From Scatophagus argus (Eukaryota; Chordata; Actinopteri; Scatophagidae), in NCBI RefSeq assembly GCF_020382885.2, contig NC_058514.1, positions 11,208,249 to 11,272,248 of the forward strand: a stretch of DNA of 64,000 bases, in the 5' to 3' direction. Both the position numbers and the translations under genes were made by a program. Below the pieces are notes generated by a model. It was not told where the DNA came from, did no database searches, and saw nothing but the letters and a program-made list of their open reading frames with translations. This document shows positions 19,211-32,241 of the stretch, one piece after another. Numbering within the stretch: the first letter of the stretch is position 1; every line of letters begins with the position of its first letter.

Positions 19211-22200
19211 AAATACACATAAAAAGACAGACAGGGGAAATAAAACGTAAAATTTTTACAGTGACACATTAAAAAAAGTTTTTAAAACACACTGAAGTAC
19301 AAGTAAATAAATGACATTTGATACTGTGAATGAGCGTTTGGTTTCCAGTATTAGCTTGTTGCAGATATACGGCCATCGGTTTATAAGTTGGCTCCGAAGT
19401 ATAACAAAATTGCAGCACAGAAATGGACATTTAGAATCAGTGTCACCCTTACATAGTTTATCCTTCAGAAAGGACTTAGTCACAAGTTAACTTTTCAACA
19501 GTAAAATGTGCTTAGAATCAAGCTTGGTCACATTTCTTTAAAAAAGCATATACTTGCACTAATTTCATGAGTAAAAGTCTCCCCAAAACAGCCTTCCCCT
19601 CTTGGAAAGAAGGAAGCTTTAGATTTTTCCCTCGTTTATTATTTTAACAGTTCATTGTCCCTACATGGAAGTTTAAATACTGCAAAACCTTCCTGTCCTA
19701 TACTTGCTTTTGTTTTGCTTTTTGTTTGGCCTAAAGGCGGTAAAACACAGTGAGCATAGAAATAGTTGATTTGAGATGTCGACTTGTGGATCATGTCCTA
19801 CAGTTGCATGCGTGTCTGGGCAGGTTCAAATATGGGGACTCCTCAGGGCGATGTGAGTCCCTCACAGATGTGTGTCTAAGTGGCTTCATCCCCGGCTCTC
19901 GTGGAGAAGAGACTCCCCGGCCGTTCTCATCACCATTCCGCCGCATTCCAAGGACATTGTTGTGATTGACAGGGCTTAATGTGTATCTTGCCAGAATTGA
20001 ATTTGATCCTGGGGGCTCTGCCACGGGGCCCCCATGTTAGATTTACACCCCTATCGTCCCCTCCCTTCTCTCTGTTGAACAAACAGAAACAGAATTACCT
20101 CTTCTAGAGCAGCTCCTGCCTGCTCGCTTGCTGCATCGTGGCGAGATCATGTGCCGGTCTGTGTCGCTGGGTGATTGTGCAGCTTGTGTTTTTCTTTTTT
20201 TTTTCTTCTTCTTTGCAGGGAAGGCTGAAACCTCGGGAAGGATTGGGACATGTGAAACACAGATGGAATTAGAGCAGGTGTGACCGTGTGAGCTTATTTT
20301 GATGCGTACGTACGTATTTTATGTACAGGTGTGTGTCACGGTATATGTGTCCGCGTTTGCGTGTTTGTTTATGCCTGAGGATGGGCGGAAGGTGGGGGTA
20401 TTGTAGGATTTTAGATGCACCTGCTGCCACAGAGCTGTAATTTTCCTTGCAGAATTTAGCTGAATAATCGTACTTCTCCCGCTGGCGCCTCACGCTTCAA
20501 AGAACTGACGAGATGAAACAAAACAATGATTTGTGGCGGGCTTGTCAGAAACGCCACACCCCACGCTGTCTGGGGTGAGGTGGCGTGGCGACATCCGTGT
20601 TGCATAACAGGCAAAAACTTTTCTCACCTCGTATATACATCAAGGCTTAATCAAGGCCGTAAATGGCAGCACGGTGCCTGAAATAAAACTGGGCTTCAGT
20701 CGGAGGCATTTGAACATTCTCCACGGTGACGTTAGCTGTCAGTGTCTACATGAAGAGACTGCATTTTATACCAAGCCATCATCAATTCCAGAGACATCCA
20801 GAATAAAGATACCTTGGGCTTGTTGTTACTGCGATACCATTCAGATCTTTGAAAACTGTGGCATCAGTTCACCATGCTCCATGCTGTGAAGCTGTGGGCA
20901 TACAAGTGGGGGCCCCATTCTCCACAGCTTTTAGAAAGCTGACTCTTGTCTCCCACCGATCTGTGGCAGTTACATCCTTATCGCCAGCGAAAAGCCTGCC
21001 ATCCAGGTTTATCCATTTGGCTGAAGACTGACATTACTGCAGCGGTGTCCCTCCTTATCTCTGTCTCTTTCTGAGGCTGGGGGAGAGAATGCAGACGGAG
21101 ACAGATTCCTATTTCAGCTGAGAAGGAAACAATGGGTCTCTATCTTGATTCCATGCGGAGGCACTGCTGAAGTGGCGTCCTTTATCCATTCATACACACG
21201 AACCAACGATGATGTGCTGGTTTTAATCTGTCAGGCGTGTTTTGTGGGCTCTTTGTTATCACCTTGTGTATTACAAGTGCTCCGTATATAATTTACATTG
21301 CGTGACCATATATAAGTCCATCCTGGAGTCCTCTGCAATCCAGCAATTAGGTAATTTATTGCACATTTTATCAATCTGTAATCTGTTTTTTCCAAAAAAG
21401 GTGATATAGGAAGAATGCTTGTCAGTTTGATCATTAAGTCAAACAGTAGCGTTCTGCACAGGCCTAAAACTGGCACCCCAATCCAATTCCACCTATTTTT
21501 TTGCTGTTTGTAATCCATTAATGAACAACAGCTTGCCAGGCTTTTCCTCTTCCCACAGGGAAATTTCGTCTCTACTTGGTAAACATGAAATGCGTGGACT
21601 AGTTTAAAGTTGGCAAATTTTAAAATAGCCAAACCTGACAGTAGTCAACTCGACCTGAGCACGGTGCTTTGTCATGACCTGTTGGTGTTACAAACACACC
21701 TTTGATCAGCTGCATTGAAAAGGACTTTGTATTCCCTGAACTTGTCCTCTCAGGCGGTGATTACCTCCAGGCTATGTGTTGCTCCAAGAAAGCTTAAAGT
21801 TAAGACAAGGGAACCGTTTTTAATCTTATAAAACAACTTTTAGTTCCTTTTTCATTGTTACAAAAATTCAGCAAATTCACTCACAGTGGGCCATAATAGT
21901 CACAAAAATACTCAAGCAAGATTCTGGATAGAAGGATATACACTGTATGCATTGTATTTATAGAGGGTTTTTCAGTGATGCCCTTATTTTGGGAACTTCC
22001 CTCAGTGAGAGAGAGTAGGAGATTTAAAAAATATAAGATGGTCTGTCTAACAGGTAGAGGAGGAACAATGGTGTACTTTCCTTCTTGCTCTGCTCCTTCT
22101 TATTTTTTATCACTGGCTCTGGCCTCATTCTTCTGTCAAATAAACAGACTAAGTTATCTTGCTAGGTGGCGACAATAAAATCACTGCTGTTTCTTTCCCC

Positions 22201-22239
22201 ACAGATTGCTGGATTAAGTAAAAGTGATTATTTCTCTCT
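19211..22239. other. Intergenic, no gene seen
   Basis: Mostly unique-looking sequence. The stretch 19860-20060 is GC-richer, free of repeats and contains ATTGACAGGGCTTAATGTG; it could be conserved regulatory DNA. A minus-strand open frame of 133 codons at 21231-21632 has no recognisable similarity and no exon signals. No RNA gene was seen. Confidence 0.55.
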
Positions 22240-22445
22240 CTCTCTCTCCAGCCCTCTTCAGCGCTTTTATTGTGCCTCCTCGGCTGACCAATCCGTTTGC
22301 GGGGTGTAGTTCCTGTTTTCCTGCAAGGGCCTGTTAATGCCACCAGATATTTCCCTGTTGCACCTGACTACTTAAGTGTTTGTGTTCTGCAGTGTTTTTG
22401 CTCTCCCACCTGCCCGCGCTCTTGCCGTTAAATGATTAATGCTGA
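22240..22445. promoter_or_regulatory. Candidate conserved regulatory element
   Basis: Repeat-free block with balanced composition between a (CT)n run and a C/T-rich stretch. It contains GCTGACCAATCCG (a CCAAT core), GTTAATGCCACC and AAATGATTAATGCTG. The call rests on appearance only; conservation in other fish would be needed to establish it. Confidence 0.3.
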
Positions 22446-25400
22446 ATATAAGGACCCACCAGCATCTCTTCCCTTTCGCCTCCTCCCTGTCTCTCTTCCT
22501 CGCCCTCACCACCTCCTCTGAGGCTATTGATTGTAGAACAAAGGGGAGGGACTCGGGCTGACCCCCAGATTACAAGTGTATGGAGTATAATTACCTGCAG
22601 CGCGCCCGCTCTCTCTGCTCTCTCCTCGCATCCCTTCACTGACTCCATCTCTCTAAACAAAAACACAGCCGAGCCGATAAGGCAAAAAGCTCAGCTAAAT
22701 TAAACATGTCAGTTTTTTAATGGAGTTTATTTACTTTGGTGTGTTTACCTATTAATGTTGGCTATGATTTCATCTGCATACTGGACCTGAGACCGTGTGT
22801 GTGTGTGTTTGTGTGTGTGTGTGCAGACTTGACTGGAGGCTTAACCCTGCTCTGTGTGATGCAGTAGTAGCTGAAAGCTGAGGCTATTGTCACTTACGGC
22901 CACAAGAAACAGGAAGTATTATCCACAGAGGGAATGTGTACTTTGGTATAAGATAGGCTTCGCCGACATCCATTTAAAAAGTAGAGCAGTGTGAAAGTTT
23001 GCTAATAACAAAGTCTTAAGTGGAAATATTGATTCCTTAAGAGGGGAAAAGGGCAGTGGTTTTGCATGTTATAGCTCATTAAGTGGAAATACTTGCATAA
23101 AATTAATTAAGGTTGATTAAACTGCTGCAGGTACAAGAGGAAGAAAAACACTCTTGGCTTAGAAGTCTCTCTGCTTATGGATTTATGGTGTTTTATGTGA
23201 TTTTCTGTGGTGGCTTTAAGGTGGAACAGAGGGAGGTCTTGCCTGATTCTATATTTATAATCAACTAGCTCAGTGATGCAGGAAGCCTGTCGCACTGAGT
23301 TAGTAAGAAAAGTCACGATCGCCTGTGATTTCCATTTGATTTACCAATGCCAACCAACCTGAGAAGCTGTGAGGCCTCATTTGGACCAAGTCTGACGATT
23401 TGGTCTGAATGAACCTCCAAACTCCAGTCCTCCCTTTCATTTTGAGTGTGGGTAGGAAAGTTTAGGCTACAGCATACAGGATTGCAAGTGATGGCAAAAA
23501 AGAGAGGCAAAGATCTCAGAGGTCCTGCTGTAAAAAGTTTAAACAGATTCAGCTTTTGAAGAAGCCACATACTAGCTGGTCAACAGTATTATTGTTCAAG
23601 CCTTTTACACTAAATTTATAATTATAGCTGCTACTATAATACTTATAATGTAAGGTTTAATGTTAGCGAAACGGGCATTAATGGAAATTAAAATTTGATT
23701 GTCTAACTTATTATCTTAAACTGTTACAATAATTGACCCAGTCCAGGCCAGTCAATACAGAACACGGGCCGACCTGCACTGCAGTCCATATAGTTTAGTG
23801 CGTAGTCCCTTGCTTGAGGATACACCTGTGCTTGTGCTGGACGCTCAATAGTCTGCTGTGACATCAAGGAACAGCTTACATTCATTCTTTTTTGGGTGAG
23901 CTCTTCCTTTAAAGTGGCACAGTAAGCCTTGTGATTAATTAGACAGAGGAAGAGATAGACTTTAACTTTAACAGACTTGAACTTGGAAAATTGTATGCCC
24001 TTAAATGTACAAAAAAAAAAAAAAAAAAAAGTCGTCTAGGTGCCAGTGTCTCATTGTGTCATTATTTCTTTGCCTAAGAAATGTATAAATAATCCAAGTA
24101 TTTCCCTCCCACCCACAGAACATTTCAGCAGAGCACTTTCGAAATGCTCTTTCTGACAGGAAGTGTCCTCTGGTGGCTCAAGACTGTTCTATCGTGACGC
24201 GGTTATATGCTGCGAGGAAAAAGAGCAGAGCAGCTGTGGAAAGATCAGCCAACTCAAATGGCAATCTTCAGACCTTTTCAGACTAAAATCAATAATAGAG
24301 AGACTGTCTGCCATTTTCATCAGGCGATATTTGCATTTCAGTTTCTTGGTTTTTAACAAAAGTCTTGCAGACTCTTGGCAGGTGGTCGGCGTTGACATCC
24401 AATCCAACAAACATGTCTGCTGTTTTGTACACTCTTGAAAATCCTGTGTATGTCACGTTGTGAAATGTGAAAAACCTGTGAAACTCACAGCATGAGACAG
24501 TTTTATTGTTCAGTTTGTAATTTTAACTGCTTCTTGTAAAAAAAAAAAAAAAAAAAAAAACGGGGAAAAAAAAATCCATTTAGCATCCTCTCCAAAGCAA
24601 TCATAACAACAGAAATGTTTTCCCCTCCCTTATCAGTCATTCTCACAAACAACAGCATGGGATTTAGCACAACAGTTAGCACAATACAATGGCACACATG
24701 TCAGTGGTGATGAAATATATAGACTGTGAGGGCTGTGTGATATTAAGACACAGTTATTGAGCTGCATCATCCAGTTTGAACAAATTATGCCTCAGTTGTG
24801 TCTCTGTTTTAAAAAAGATGAGTCCTCTGCTTCGTGCTTATGCATGAAGAGGTGAGAGCAAAGCTTTCATGTGGATCTTATTAATTTGTTTATTTCATGG
24901 GAAGATCAGGAAGCCTCAATATTTTCTACTCTGTTTATACCGTATTGATTTTGTTTTGCATCCCTCAAGAAGCCAGAGATTTTAGGCTCTTTAAGTTCTC
25001 TCGATTGCATCCTGAAATGCTTATTCATGCATTCACTAATGCCCATTCGCAGCGTATTAATTAATGCAACATGCACGCATGCACACACATACAGACACAC
25101 AGGTGCACTTTTTCTGTGTATATGTAGTAGCGATTTTAATCTTGTGGTATTAGCATTTTCATTTAGTCCTGGCTTGGTTGCCCCACTTAGGCTTACTGTG
25201 GTTCCCAAGAAGACTGGGCCAGTCCAGGCTAGTCTGGGCTGGGCCAGGGCACAGACTGTGTGTGTGTATGTGTGTGTGTGCATAGCTTGTGGGTCCATCC
25301 ATCTGCAGTCGGACAGGGCCTGGCTCTCTCCCAGCCCTTTAGCACAGCCATTACAGCACCAGCCACCAAAGTGGTGCCACATGTATGCCTCCTCAAGATA

Positions 25401-27237
25401 CCAGAGGAACTATGTGTGTGTGTGTGTGTGTGTGTGCGCGCGCACATGCACGCGTTGGGGGCACAAGCCCAAGTGTAATAGGTTGATAAATCACCCACTA
25501 GCTGCAAATTAATGAACAGCATATGGGAGCGAGTGCAAATACGCCGCCAAACTGAAACAATTGCATCGAATTACTTTATCTTGCAAAACAAAAATCAATT
25601 AAAGCCTGATATATATCTCATGTTGCTACAGCGCTCATATTGTGCAGGAAAACACCGTGGGGAAAGTGCAAAGCCTGTGGTTTTCAAGTGTTTATTTGCA
25701 TTGAGGGGAGGGAGGAAAGCGAAAGGTCTGCTGAAGGTCAGTTTAAATGGAGAAGGGCAGAAATTTCTTTCTGACTTGTTTGCCTGAAAAACAAGTTAAA
25801 TCAACAAGCTGCAGGTGATGGAAATTGGATAAAACCTTCAAGGCTGCATCTCAAGAGTATGAATTCGATATTTATTATGTTTGAATGAGTGGACCACTTT
25901 GGACCCCCCACTCCTGCACTTAAAAAAAAAATAAATAAAAATATATATATATGTATGTGTGTGTGTGTAAAGAAAAGGATGCATCAGTATAATGGTATTT
26001 CACATTTTTCAATAGAGGAGACCTTTGGTGTGACAGCAGTGCACTGTGGTGAGATAGGAAGAGACAGGCGAATGGAGGAAGGATGGGAATGAATGAAGTG
26101 TTAGTTAGGTGGTCACGGCGCCACCTGTGATCCGCAGTAAAACTAAACCCTCTCATTCCCTATCGTCTACTCTCTCTCCCTCATCCCTTTGTTTTTTTAA
26201 GGTCCTCGGAGGATATTGCTGCCGTATTCTTTCAGTGGTAAAATGTCCCCAGGCACAAAGCTATTTCAGATGCTTTACCGGTGGGCCCAAAGTGATAGAA
26301 AAGGCGTAATTTGTTTTGACTTTGCCTCTCACACAAACCAATCTCCCAGTGTTATTTAAGTCGCCGCTCTTCTCTCGCTCTCAGCAGCATGTGACGACAA
26401 ACAACAAATCTCAGGTTGCCATGGATCTAAGCTATTTATAGGATGCTTGTGTGTCTTTGGCGTGTGTTTGCGTTCCTCGTGCACCTGCATGCGCGTGTGT
26501 TTAATTGTCAAAGCTTTCTTGTAATTCTCCCTCTTGTTTGTTTCAATCACGTGGTTGAAATGTTGTCATAGCCAAACTATCGCAGTGCAGATTCAGTTGC
26601 AACCTATTGTTTCCAAACATAATAAAAAAAGAGAAGAGCTTTGTAACTTTGAATTAGGCTTTAAAAAAATGTATTCATGCCGTATTCCCAGTGCACTCAT
26701 ATCTGGGCTGGTATGATCCGAGGATGCAGAGAAGAAACAAGAGAGCCCAGGAATAGCGACAGGAAGCCTAAAAAACACCTGATGGTCCTGAAATAGAGAG
26801 CTTCATTATGCCGGAGCTGGTGAGGATCCAGCCCCCGCCTGTTGATAATCAATTCCCTCTGGTGACTTCTGAACTGCGCTTATCAGCCGTGATGCAGGAA
26901 AAGAGAGGATAGCTAAAAGAAGCTCTCTAAACTTCTGCAAGCAGGCTGCATTCACTGTTTGCTTTGGCCCAAACAGATGTCAGATTGATAACACAGTTTA
27001 GTTTGTTTCCCGTCTTTTTAACTGTACTTGCTTGCCTTGTGTGTTTGTTCGACTTAGAGATGCCTTTTTGTCAGGAAGTAATTCGGCATTCTCACTAAAA
27101 CAAATAGAGAAAAAGACAGGGAAGACATCTGATTTGTTGGCACCTCCCACGCAGAACTGTCTACCTGTCGCACTCAACCTCTTTTCCAGCCACCACGAAC
27201 AGCTTTCGTCCTTGTTTTTCCCAAGCATCATGTAAAA
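22446..27237. other. Intergenic with microsatellites
   Basis: Contains (TG)n at 22795-22823, an A-run at 24011-24030, an A-run at 24538-24560, TG/TATG at 25257-25281, a long TG/CG alternating tract at 25412-25454 and a TA/TG tract at 25940-25968. Open frames of 158-161 codons near 24906-25512 run through the CA/TG repeats and have no protein-like features. The 26780-26990 block is repeat-free and may be regulatory. No exon was recognised. Confidence 0.6.
25412..25454. repeat. Alternating (TG)n(CG)n tract, possible Z-DNA
   Basis: About 14 TG units followed by GCGCGCGCACATGCACGCG give over 40 bases of near-perfect purine-pyrimidine alternation. Confidence 0.85.
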
Positions 27238-28016
27238 CTGTGGTTCTGAGCCTTTTTTGTCTGATGCACCACATAGTCCTGTCAGATGAGCTCAAGTGCC
27301 TCTTCGCTGACACCACCCGTTATGTTCCAAAAATATTGTTATGAATGGCTTTTAAAGTGGGTGCTTTATAACACTTAATTAAGTAAAAGAGAAATTCCTA
27401 TTTATTTATTTTTTTATAAAACTGAATTGTAAATATTTAGGTTGTTTTGCAGCTGCCAGCAGTGATAAGATAAGATAAGATGAACTTTATTGATCCCACA
27501 GTGGGGAAATTTACTTGTCGTGGCAGCTCACAAGAACAGAAAAAGAGTGCAAAAACAGTTTAAAATAATATAGAGGTAATAAATTAAATTAACAAATTAA
27601 CAATTTACGGTATTGTTAATGTGGTAGAAGCCGTACGATTCATCCATCTGTCATCAATGGCAGCTCTGCATGTCTTTGAACTGTGGGAGGGAACCGCGCC
27701 GCCCTCTGGACCGTTCAACCATTTGTATTTCTATTTCCGAAAAATTACGTTTAGTTTTAGCTATCTCCTTCGTGTATCAGTCAGTCAATTTCAAATGCTA
27801 GCCATTATTTATATTTTATCAATTTAAACTACTTTAAGCTATTTCAGCTGTGTAGCCAGCCGTTTATTTCGACAATTTATCCATTAGCTGTAGCAAACAA
27901 GTGTCGGCCATTTAACCATCACTTTTAGCGATTTTGATTATTTAGCCATTACCTCGAGCGATTTTAACCATTTATCCACTTCTGTGAGCTGTTTCAACCT
28001 CTCTGCTCACTCTGCT
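27238..28016. repeat. Dispersed repeat copy A with degenerate ATTTATCCATT tandem units
   Basis: It begins GTGGTTCTGAGCCTTTTTTG, then TCTGATGCACCAC and CATAGTCCTGTCAGATGAG. The distal part (about 27825-28010) has loose tandem units around ATTTTAACCATTTATCCA. The same opening occurs on the same strand near 37563. A separate element, GATAAGATAAGATGAACTTT with TTGATCCCACAGTGGGGAAA (27463-27530), sits inside. That second phrase is a very frequent teleost repeat. Confidence 0.6.
27463..27560. repeat. GATAA-tailed dispersed repeat fragment
   Basis: A (GATAA)n run of about three units, then ACTTTATTGATCCCACAG and GGGGAAATTTACTTG. This is a characteristic fish repeat end, probably the 3' end of a non-LTR element read from the tail, judged by its short simple-repeat end. 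The family is not named. Confidence 0.55.
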
Positions 28017-29185
28017 AACTATCTTTCACACGCTCTCAGTTGCAGTATGTAGTGTCACATGTCACAGCTGAGTGGAAGGAGGTATTGTGCAGTCAGCCTA
28101 GCGTAACTGGTAGATCAGTATTACATCAATTTGCAGTGCTATTTTCTTCCTTACCAAATATGTGGATTCATTTTTTTCAGTCAAATCATAAATTACTTTT
28201 TTTTTTCATGTTTTAGCCACTTCACATTATTTCCACGTACCTCGAGGCGACTAGAAGTACCCTCAGGGGTATAAATACTCCTGGCTGGTAATTACTGATG
28301 TAAAACACACAAGCGTTTTCAGATGGTGGCCGCTGGTGCAGCTGCTGCTGCTTCTGCTGCTTCTGCTGCTCGCTCGTCTCAACATGCATTCTGGGAAATG
28401 AGGTGCTGCGGAGAAAAAGGGGAGGTGGTGTTGTACATGAAACCCATCATATATCCAGGGCTCTAATTACTTCCATGCTCCTCCCTTGTGTCTTAGATGG
28501 ATTCTCAGGAGTCAGAAGTGGAGGATCAGCACTTTCCATCCCTCCTACCTACTCTATGTTCTTTTTCTCCTTTGTCACAGCAGGGCTTGTGTTATTAACC
28601 TTCTGTCTGCTCATGCAAATAGGACGCTATAGCCCTCTATCTCCCGCTCTTGCTGCAAGCTCGTTTTAGACAGTTGAGCTCCCTTCTGAAATTTCCGTGT
28701 CTTGTTTCCTCTTATAGAAATCCTGCCGCATTCGTCTGGGATCGAGAGCCTGAGAAAAGGCAAATGGGAGAGGAAAGAACAGAAAAGAAAAGAAAAGAGA
28801 CAGTGGACAGCGCAGGTTAATTATTGTCACATTTCACTTGAGAACGAGGAAAAAGGAATAGAACATAAGTTGGAAATGTGGTAAAAAGAAATGACTGAGG
28901 CATGAAGCACAGATGTAGAGACAGAAAACAATAAAATTGACTTCATGATGAAATACATAGTTGGAGTGTTGCTCTGTTTGCTCTTGTGTCAATGTGTGTG
29001 TGTGTGCGTATGCTTGTTTAACTAGAAATGTACTGCTGCACAACACAGATGGGTCAGAGGTGTATTTAGTTTTGATGGCTAGAGACCATCACTCCTACAG
29101 CTAGGTCCCTGTCCTCTTATTGTGCTGATCTCTCAACCTCATTGTTATGGCCACTGAGCTCCTCTCAAGGTGGTGGTTGTAACTC
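28017..29185. other. Intergenic, no gene seen
   Basis: A CTG/CTT-rich trinucleotide patch at about 28335-28370 and an AAAAG patch at about 28783-28798. The 28403-28669 open frame has a hydrophobic stretch, but there are no flanking exon signals or recognisable similarity. Confidence 0.55.
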
Positions 29186-29500
29186 TCATCAGCTCAGCGC
29201 GGCAATTGGGCAGCGATGGCCGATGCGAAACCCGGCCGGGGACGGCAATAATCATCAGATGTGGATCAAGTGTGAACTGTCATCTTTACACAGGGTCCCT
29301 CCCGTCTGATTAACAGGACAGCTCGTGGCTCAAGGAGCCACTAACATCCTCATTAGCTCGTATCTCCACCCAGTCTCCAACAGCAGCTCAGACCCCACCC
29401 CTGCATCGACCAATGATGAGGGCTCGCGGTGCTGCACATAAAAGCCGCATTCATGCCCTGCTCTATAAGGGCACATAAAAATGACAGCTGCACTTTAAAG
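29186..29500 (+). promoter_or_regulatory. Candidate regulatory element or cryptic promoter
   Basis: GC-richer than its surroundings and repeat-free. It has CCAAT at 29410-29414, a TATA-like CATAAAAG at 29437-29444 and TATAAGG at 29464-29470. No first exon of a known gene follows. The call rests on short motifs only. Confidence 0.25.
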
Positions 29501-30019
29501 TGTTTCTGTGTAGCTTGTAACGGCAGACACAATGAGATACACAGTCGTTAAAGGCTCCTAATTTGGCAGTTATGGGAATGGAAAAGCTGCATAAGTAGTG
29601 TGTAAATGTTCCTGCTGATCCTCTGACCAAATGTCATTGTCTGTCTGTCTGTCTGTCTCTCTCTCTTTCTGTCTATTCATCCATCCATCCATCCGTGGTT
29701 GAGATAATCGATGAAAATTAATTTGCAAGTGTTTTTGGTAATCACTTTACAGTAAACTGACCATCTTTAGGTTTTAGATGGTCAGACAAAATAAACTGGT
29801 ATTACTTCTTTCAGCTTTAAGAAATTATGATGGTGAATGCTGCTAGTAAGTTTTTGTTGTTGTTCTAAGAAGCATCAGACCAAAGGAGAATACATTTGTA
29901 GATTCACTTTAGGAGCATTAAAGCACATTAAAACAGCCAAGATAATGTCGTAAAAGTGTCAGAGCTATAGTGCCCTTGATCCGAGAATATTGTGAACTGC
30001 TGGGGAGAGACCTAAGAAG
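29501..30019. other. Intergenic with (TCTG)n/(TC)n/(ATCC)n microsatellite
   Basis: A compound microsatellite lies at about 29639-29694. Otherwise nothing is recognised. Confidence 0.7.
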
Positions 30020-30170
30020 GAAGCATGTATTTATGTTTTGTTGCAGGAGCTCAGTTCCCTCATCCTCAGGACATTACAGGCTGGTTTGATGAAGATGAAA
30101 ACAAAACAAACTTAGAGCAGTGGTTATCTCAGTCACCAGACTTCCACCCATTTGAACACGAGTTGCTCTA
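30020..30170 (+). mobile_element. Possible DDE transposase remnant
   Basis: Translation gives GWFDEDENKTNLEQW, LSQSPDFHPFEH. This recalls the W-x-x-QSPDLNPIEH block of Tc1-type transposases, with QSPD preserved and NPIE changed to HPFE. Only this block is present. It is followed by a T-run and a (CT)n(CA)n tract. It could also be chance similarity inside another repeat. Confidence 0.45.
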
Positions 30171-30280
30171 TTTGAGTATTGTTTTTTTTTTTTTGGTTCA
30201 GTCAACAAAGCAAAGAGAAAAAAAAATAATGGTATTTCTCCGTAATCTCACCCTTCCTGTCTCTCCTACACACACTCTAC

Positions 30281-30281
30281 T

Positions 30282-30332
<51 letters not shown>
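30281..30332 (+). repeat. (CT)n(CA)n compound microsatellite
   Basis: About nine CT units followed by about seventeen CA units. Confidence 0.95.
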
Positions 30333-30333
<1 letters not shown>

Positions 30334-31243
30334 CAGAGTTTAGCAGTTTTCACGGGCAGCAGCAGAATGTGTCACATGTCCCATGAGATTGCCCTTGACT
30401 AAGACACTGAAAACTCACCTCCTTCTGCGGCCTTATCAGTCTGGATGAGAGTGTTGCTGAAAACAAAACACAAAATAATAGAATTTGTTTGTTTTTTTTT
30501 TTAGGAGTGGTACAGTAGCTCATCCTCTCAGATACAGGTAGACATTTTCGAACCAGTGCTGATACATTTAAGTTGCTTTAGTGAGCCAAGAGTCTGTTAA
30601 GGATTTTCATAAGTCTGTCCTGTTGATTTACATTTTTGGCATTCGGCCGTCTTCTTTATCACGAAGGAATTGCATAAAATTGAGCAGATTGGGTCCAAAT
30701 CCACATTTTAGACTTCCTAATACTCATTTTAGACATGCAACACTCTTATCACACTGATGTATTCGTTCATCTAAACTTAGATTATTCTGTTATTATTTGT
30801 AAATGATAAAAGTTTTTCACCCAAACAGTCCTTTCACCAAGTTGCGTATTTTTCGCTGATGAAAATGCAGAAGAGGATTAAATGGCAAATCAGCAGAGTA
30901 AACTTCCGAGGTCTTGTATTAGGACACTTGATGGTGATGGTGCATTTAATCAAGAGGCTACTTACATCAGAAAATGAACTGCTTGCTCTATTAAACATGC
31001 TACCCCGGATGTGTTGAGAGAGGAGAACTTATTTCACCTCTGATTAGGCTAATGTTTACGTAACGTTCAGACGATGAAACACAAGAAATGGCTTTACAAC
31101 AGGATGCACTAAAGCTGAAGTTCTTTATCCTATATTATTGATATATAGATTTTATAATAGATCTTATGTTATTGGAAAACAATAGAAATTATTATGACTA
31201 TGTGCTTTTGTATTATATGTTAAAATCAAATCAAAATTCTCAG
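30333..31243. other. Intergenic, nothing recognised
   Basis: AT-rich sequence with no exon, RNA gene or clear repeat that I can support. Confidence 0.6.
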
Positions 31244-31350
31244 GAGGGGGGGGGGGGGGCAGGCTGGAGCCTATCCCAGCTGACTGCGGGTGAGGGGCGG
31301 GTTAGCATAAAGAATGGACACGTGGCAACTGCTAGCCTGTCCAAAGCTCA
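31244..31350 (+). repeat. G-run plus teleost repeat fragment (GGAGCCTATCCCAGCTG)
   Basis: A run of 15 G (31245-31259) is followed by CTGGAGCCTATCCCAGCTGA and a G-rich tail GTGAGGGGCGGGTTAG. The phrase is a hallmark of a very abundant fish repeat, usually continuing with a GGCGGGGTACACCCTGGAC-type stretch that is degraded here. Confidence 0.7.
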
Positions 31351-32200
31351 ATAATATGCACTTTGGGCCAACTTCATTTTTAACAAATCCAGACAGATTT
31401 TAGTATGGACAGCAAAAATTAAAAAACAAACAAAAAAAAAAAACATAAAATTGATTTGAAATGCGATTCAGATTGGATTTCTACAAACGTGTCTCAGTCA
31501 GATCGCTCTGGCTGCTCAAATTGCATTCTAAAATATGTTTTATCCTCGTGTCAGTCATGGTGCGGCCCATCCCCATGACTGCATGCCATGTTAAGGTGAA
31601 TAACTTTAGATGTTCCCTTTGTTTTTTGTCTTGGACTCAGCGTGACTCATGCTTCCAGTTCCACAGACACACGCTGCAGACGCTCAAGATCAGTTTTCGT
31701 TTTGGGCCAGAGAAAATTGGAAAGCCTGAAGGTACGCAAATATGAAATGCAGAATCAAATCAAACTCCCCTTGTGTTTTTAGCAGTGAGTGAGTGGTCCT
31801 GTAATCATACTTGTATTGTTTTTTTTTTCTCTGGGACAACACCACTTGAAGGCATTTTTCTGAACGTGCACAGGGAGACAGTCGGAGACATGCACAAAAT
31901 AAAATAACTGAGCTTTTGTTTCTCTCTTTGCTAAAGCATTGTTGCTATGGTTTCAGCCCTGACTGTTTTAAAATACATGCATGTGAGTATCACAGTGAAG
32001 CTCTTTTGTTTGCAATCAGCCAGCATATATCCTGTTTGTAGCTGGATCCATATTGCATGGATTGGATGTTTTGTTTTTTTTTTCCCGCTCACTGTTGCCG
32101 GTGCTCATTGTTTATGAGATGTGCTGGTTAAGATGATCAAATTCAGGACATTGCAAATGGGAGTATGCATGTGCAGAGGCAAGCAGGCACGTGTGAAGCT

Positions 32201-32241
<41 letters not shown>

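Noticed and set aside
21231..21632. 133-codon minus-strand open frame
   Set aside because: No recognisable domain and no start or splice context. The length is within chance for AT-moderate DNA of this size.
24906..25512. Overlapping 158-161-codon open frames on both strands
   Set aside because: Both run through CA/TG microsatellites that give Cys-Val or His-Thr repeats without stops; this is a known artefact.
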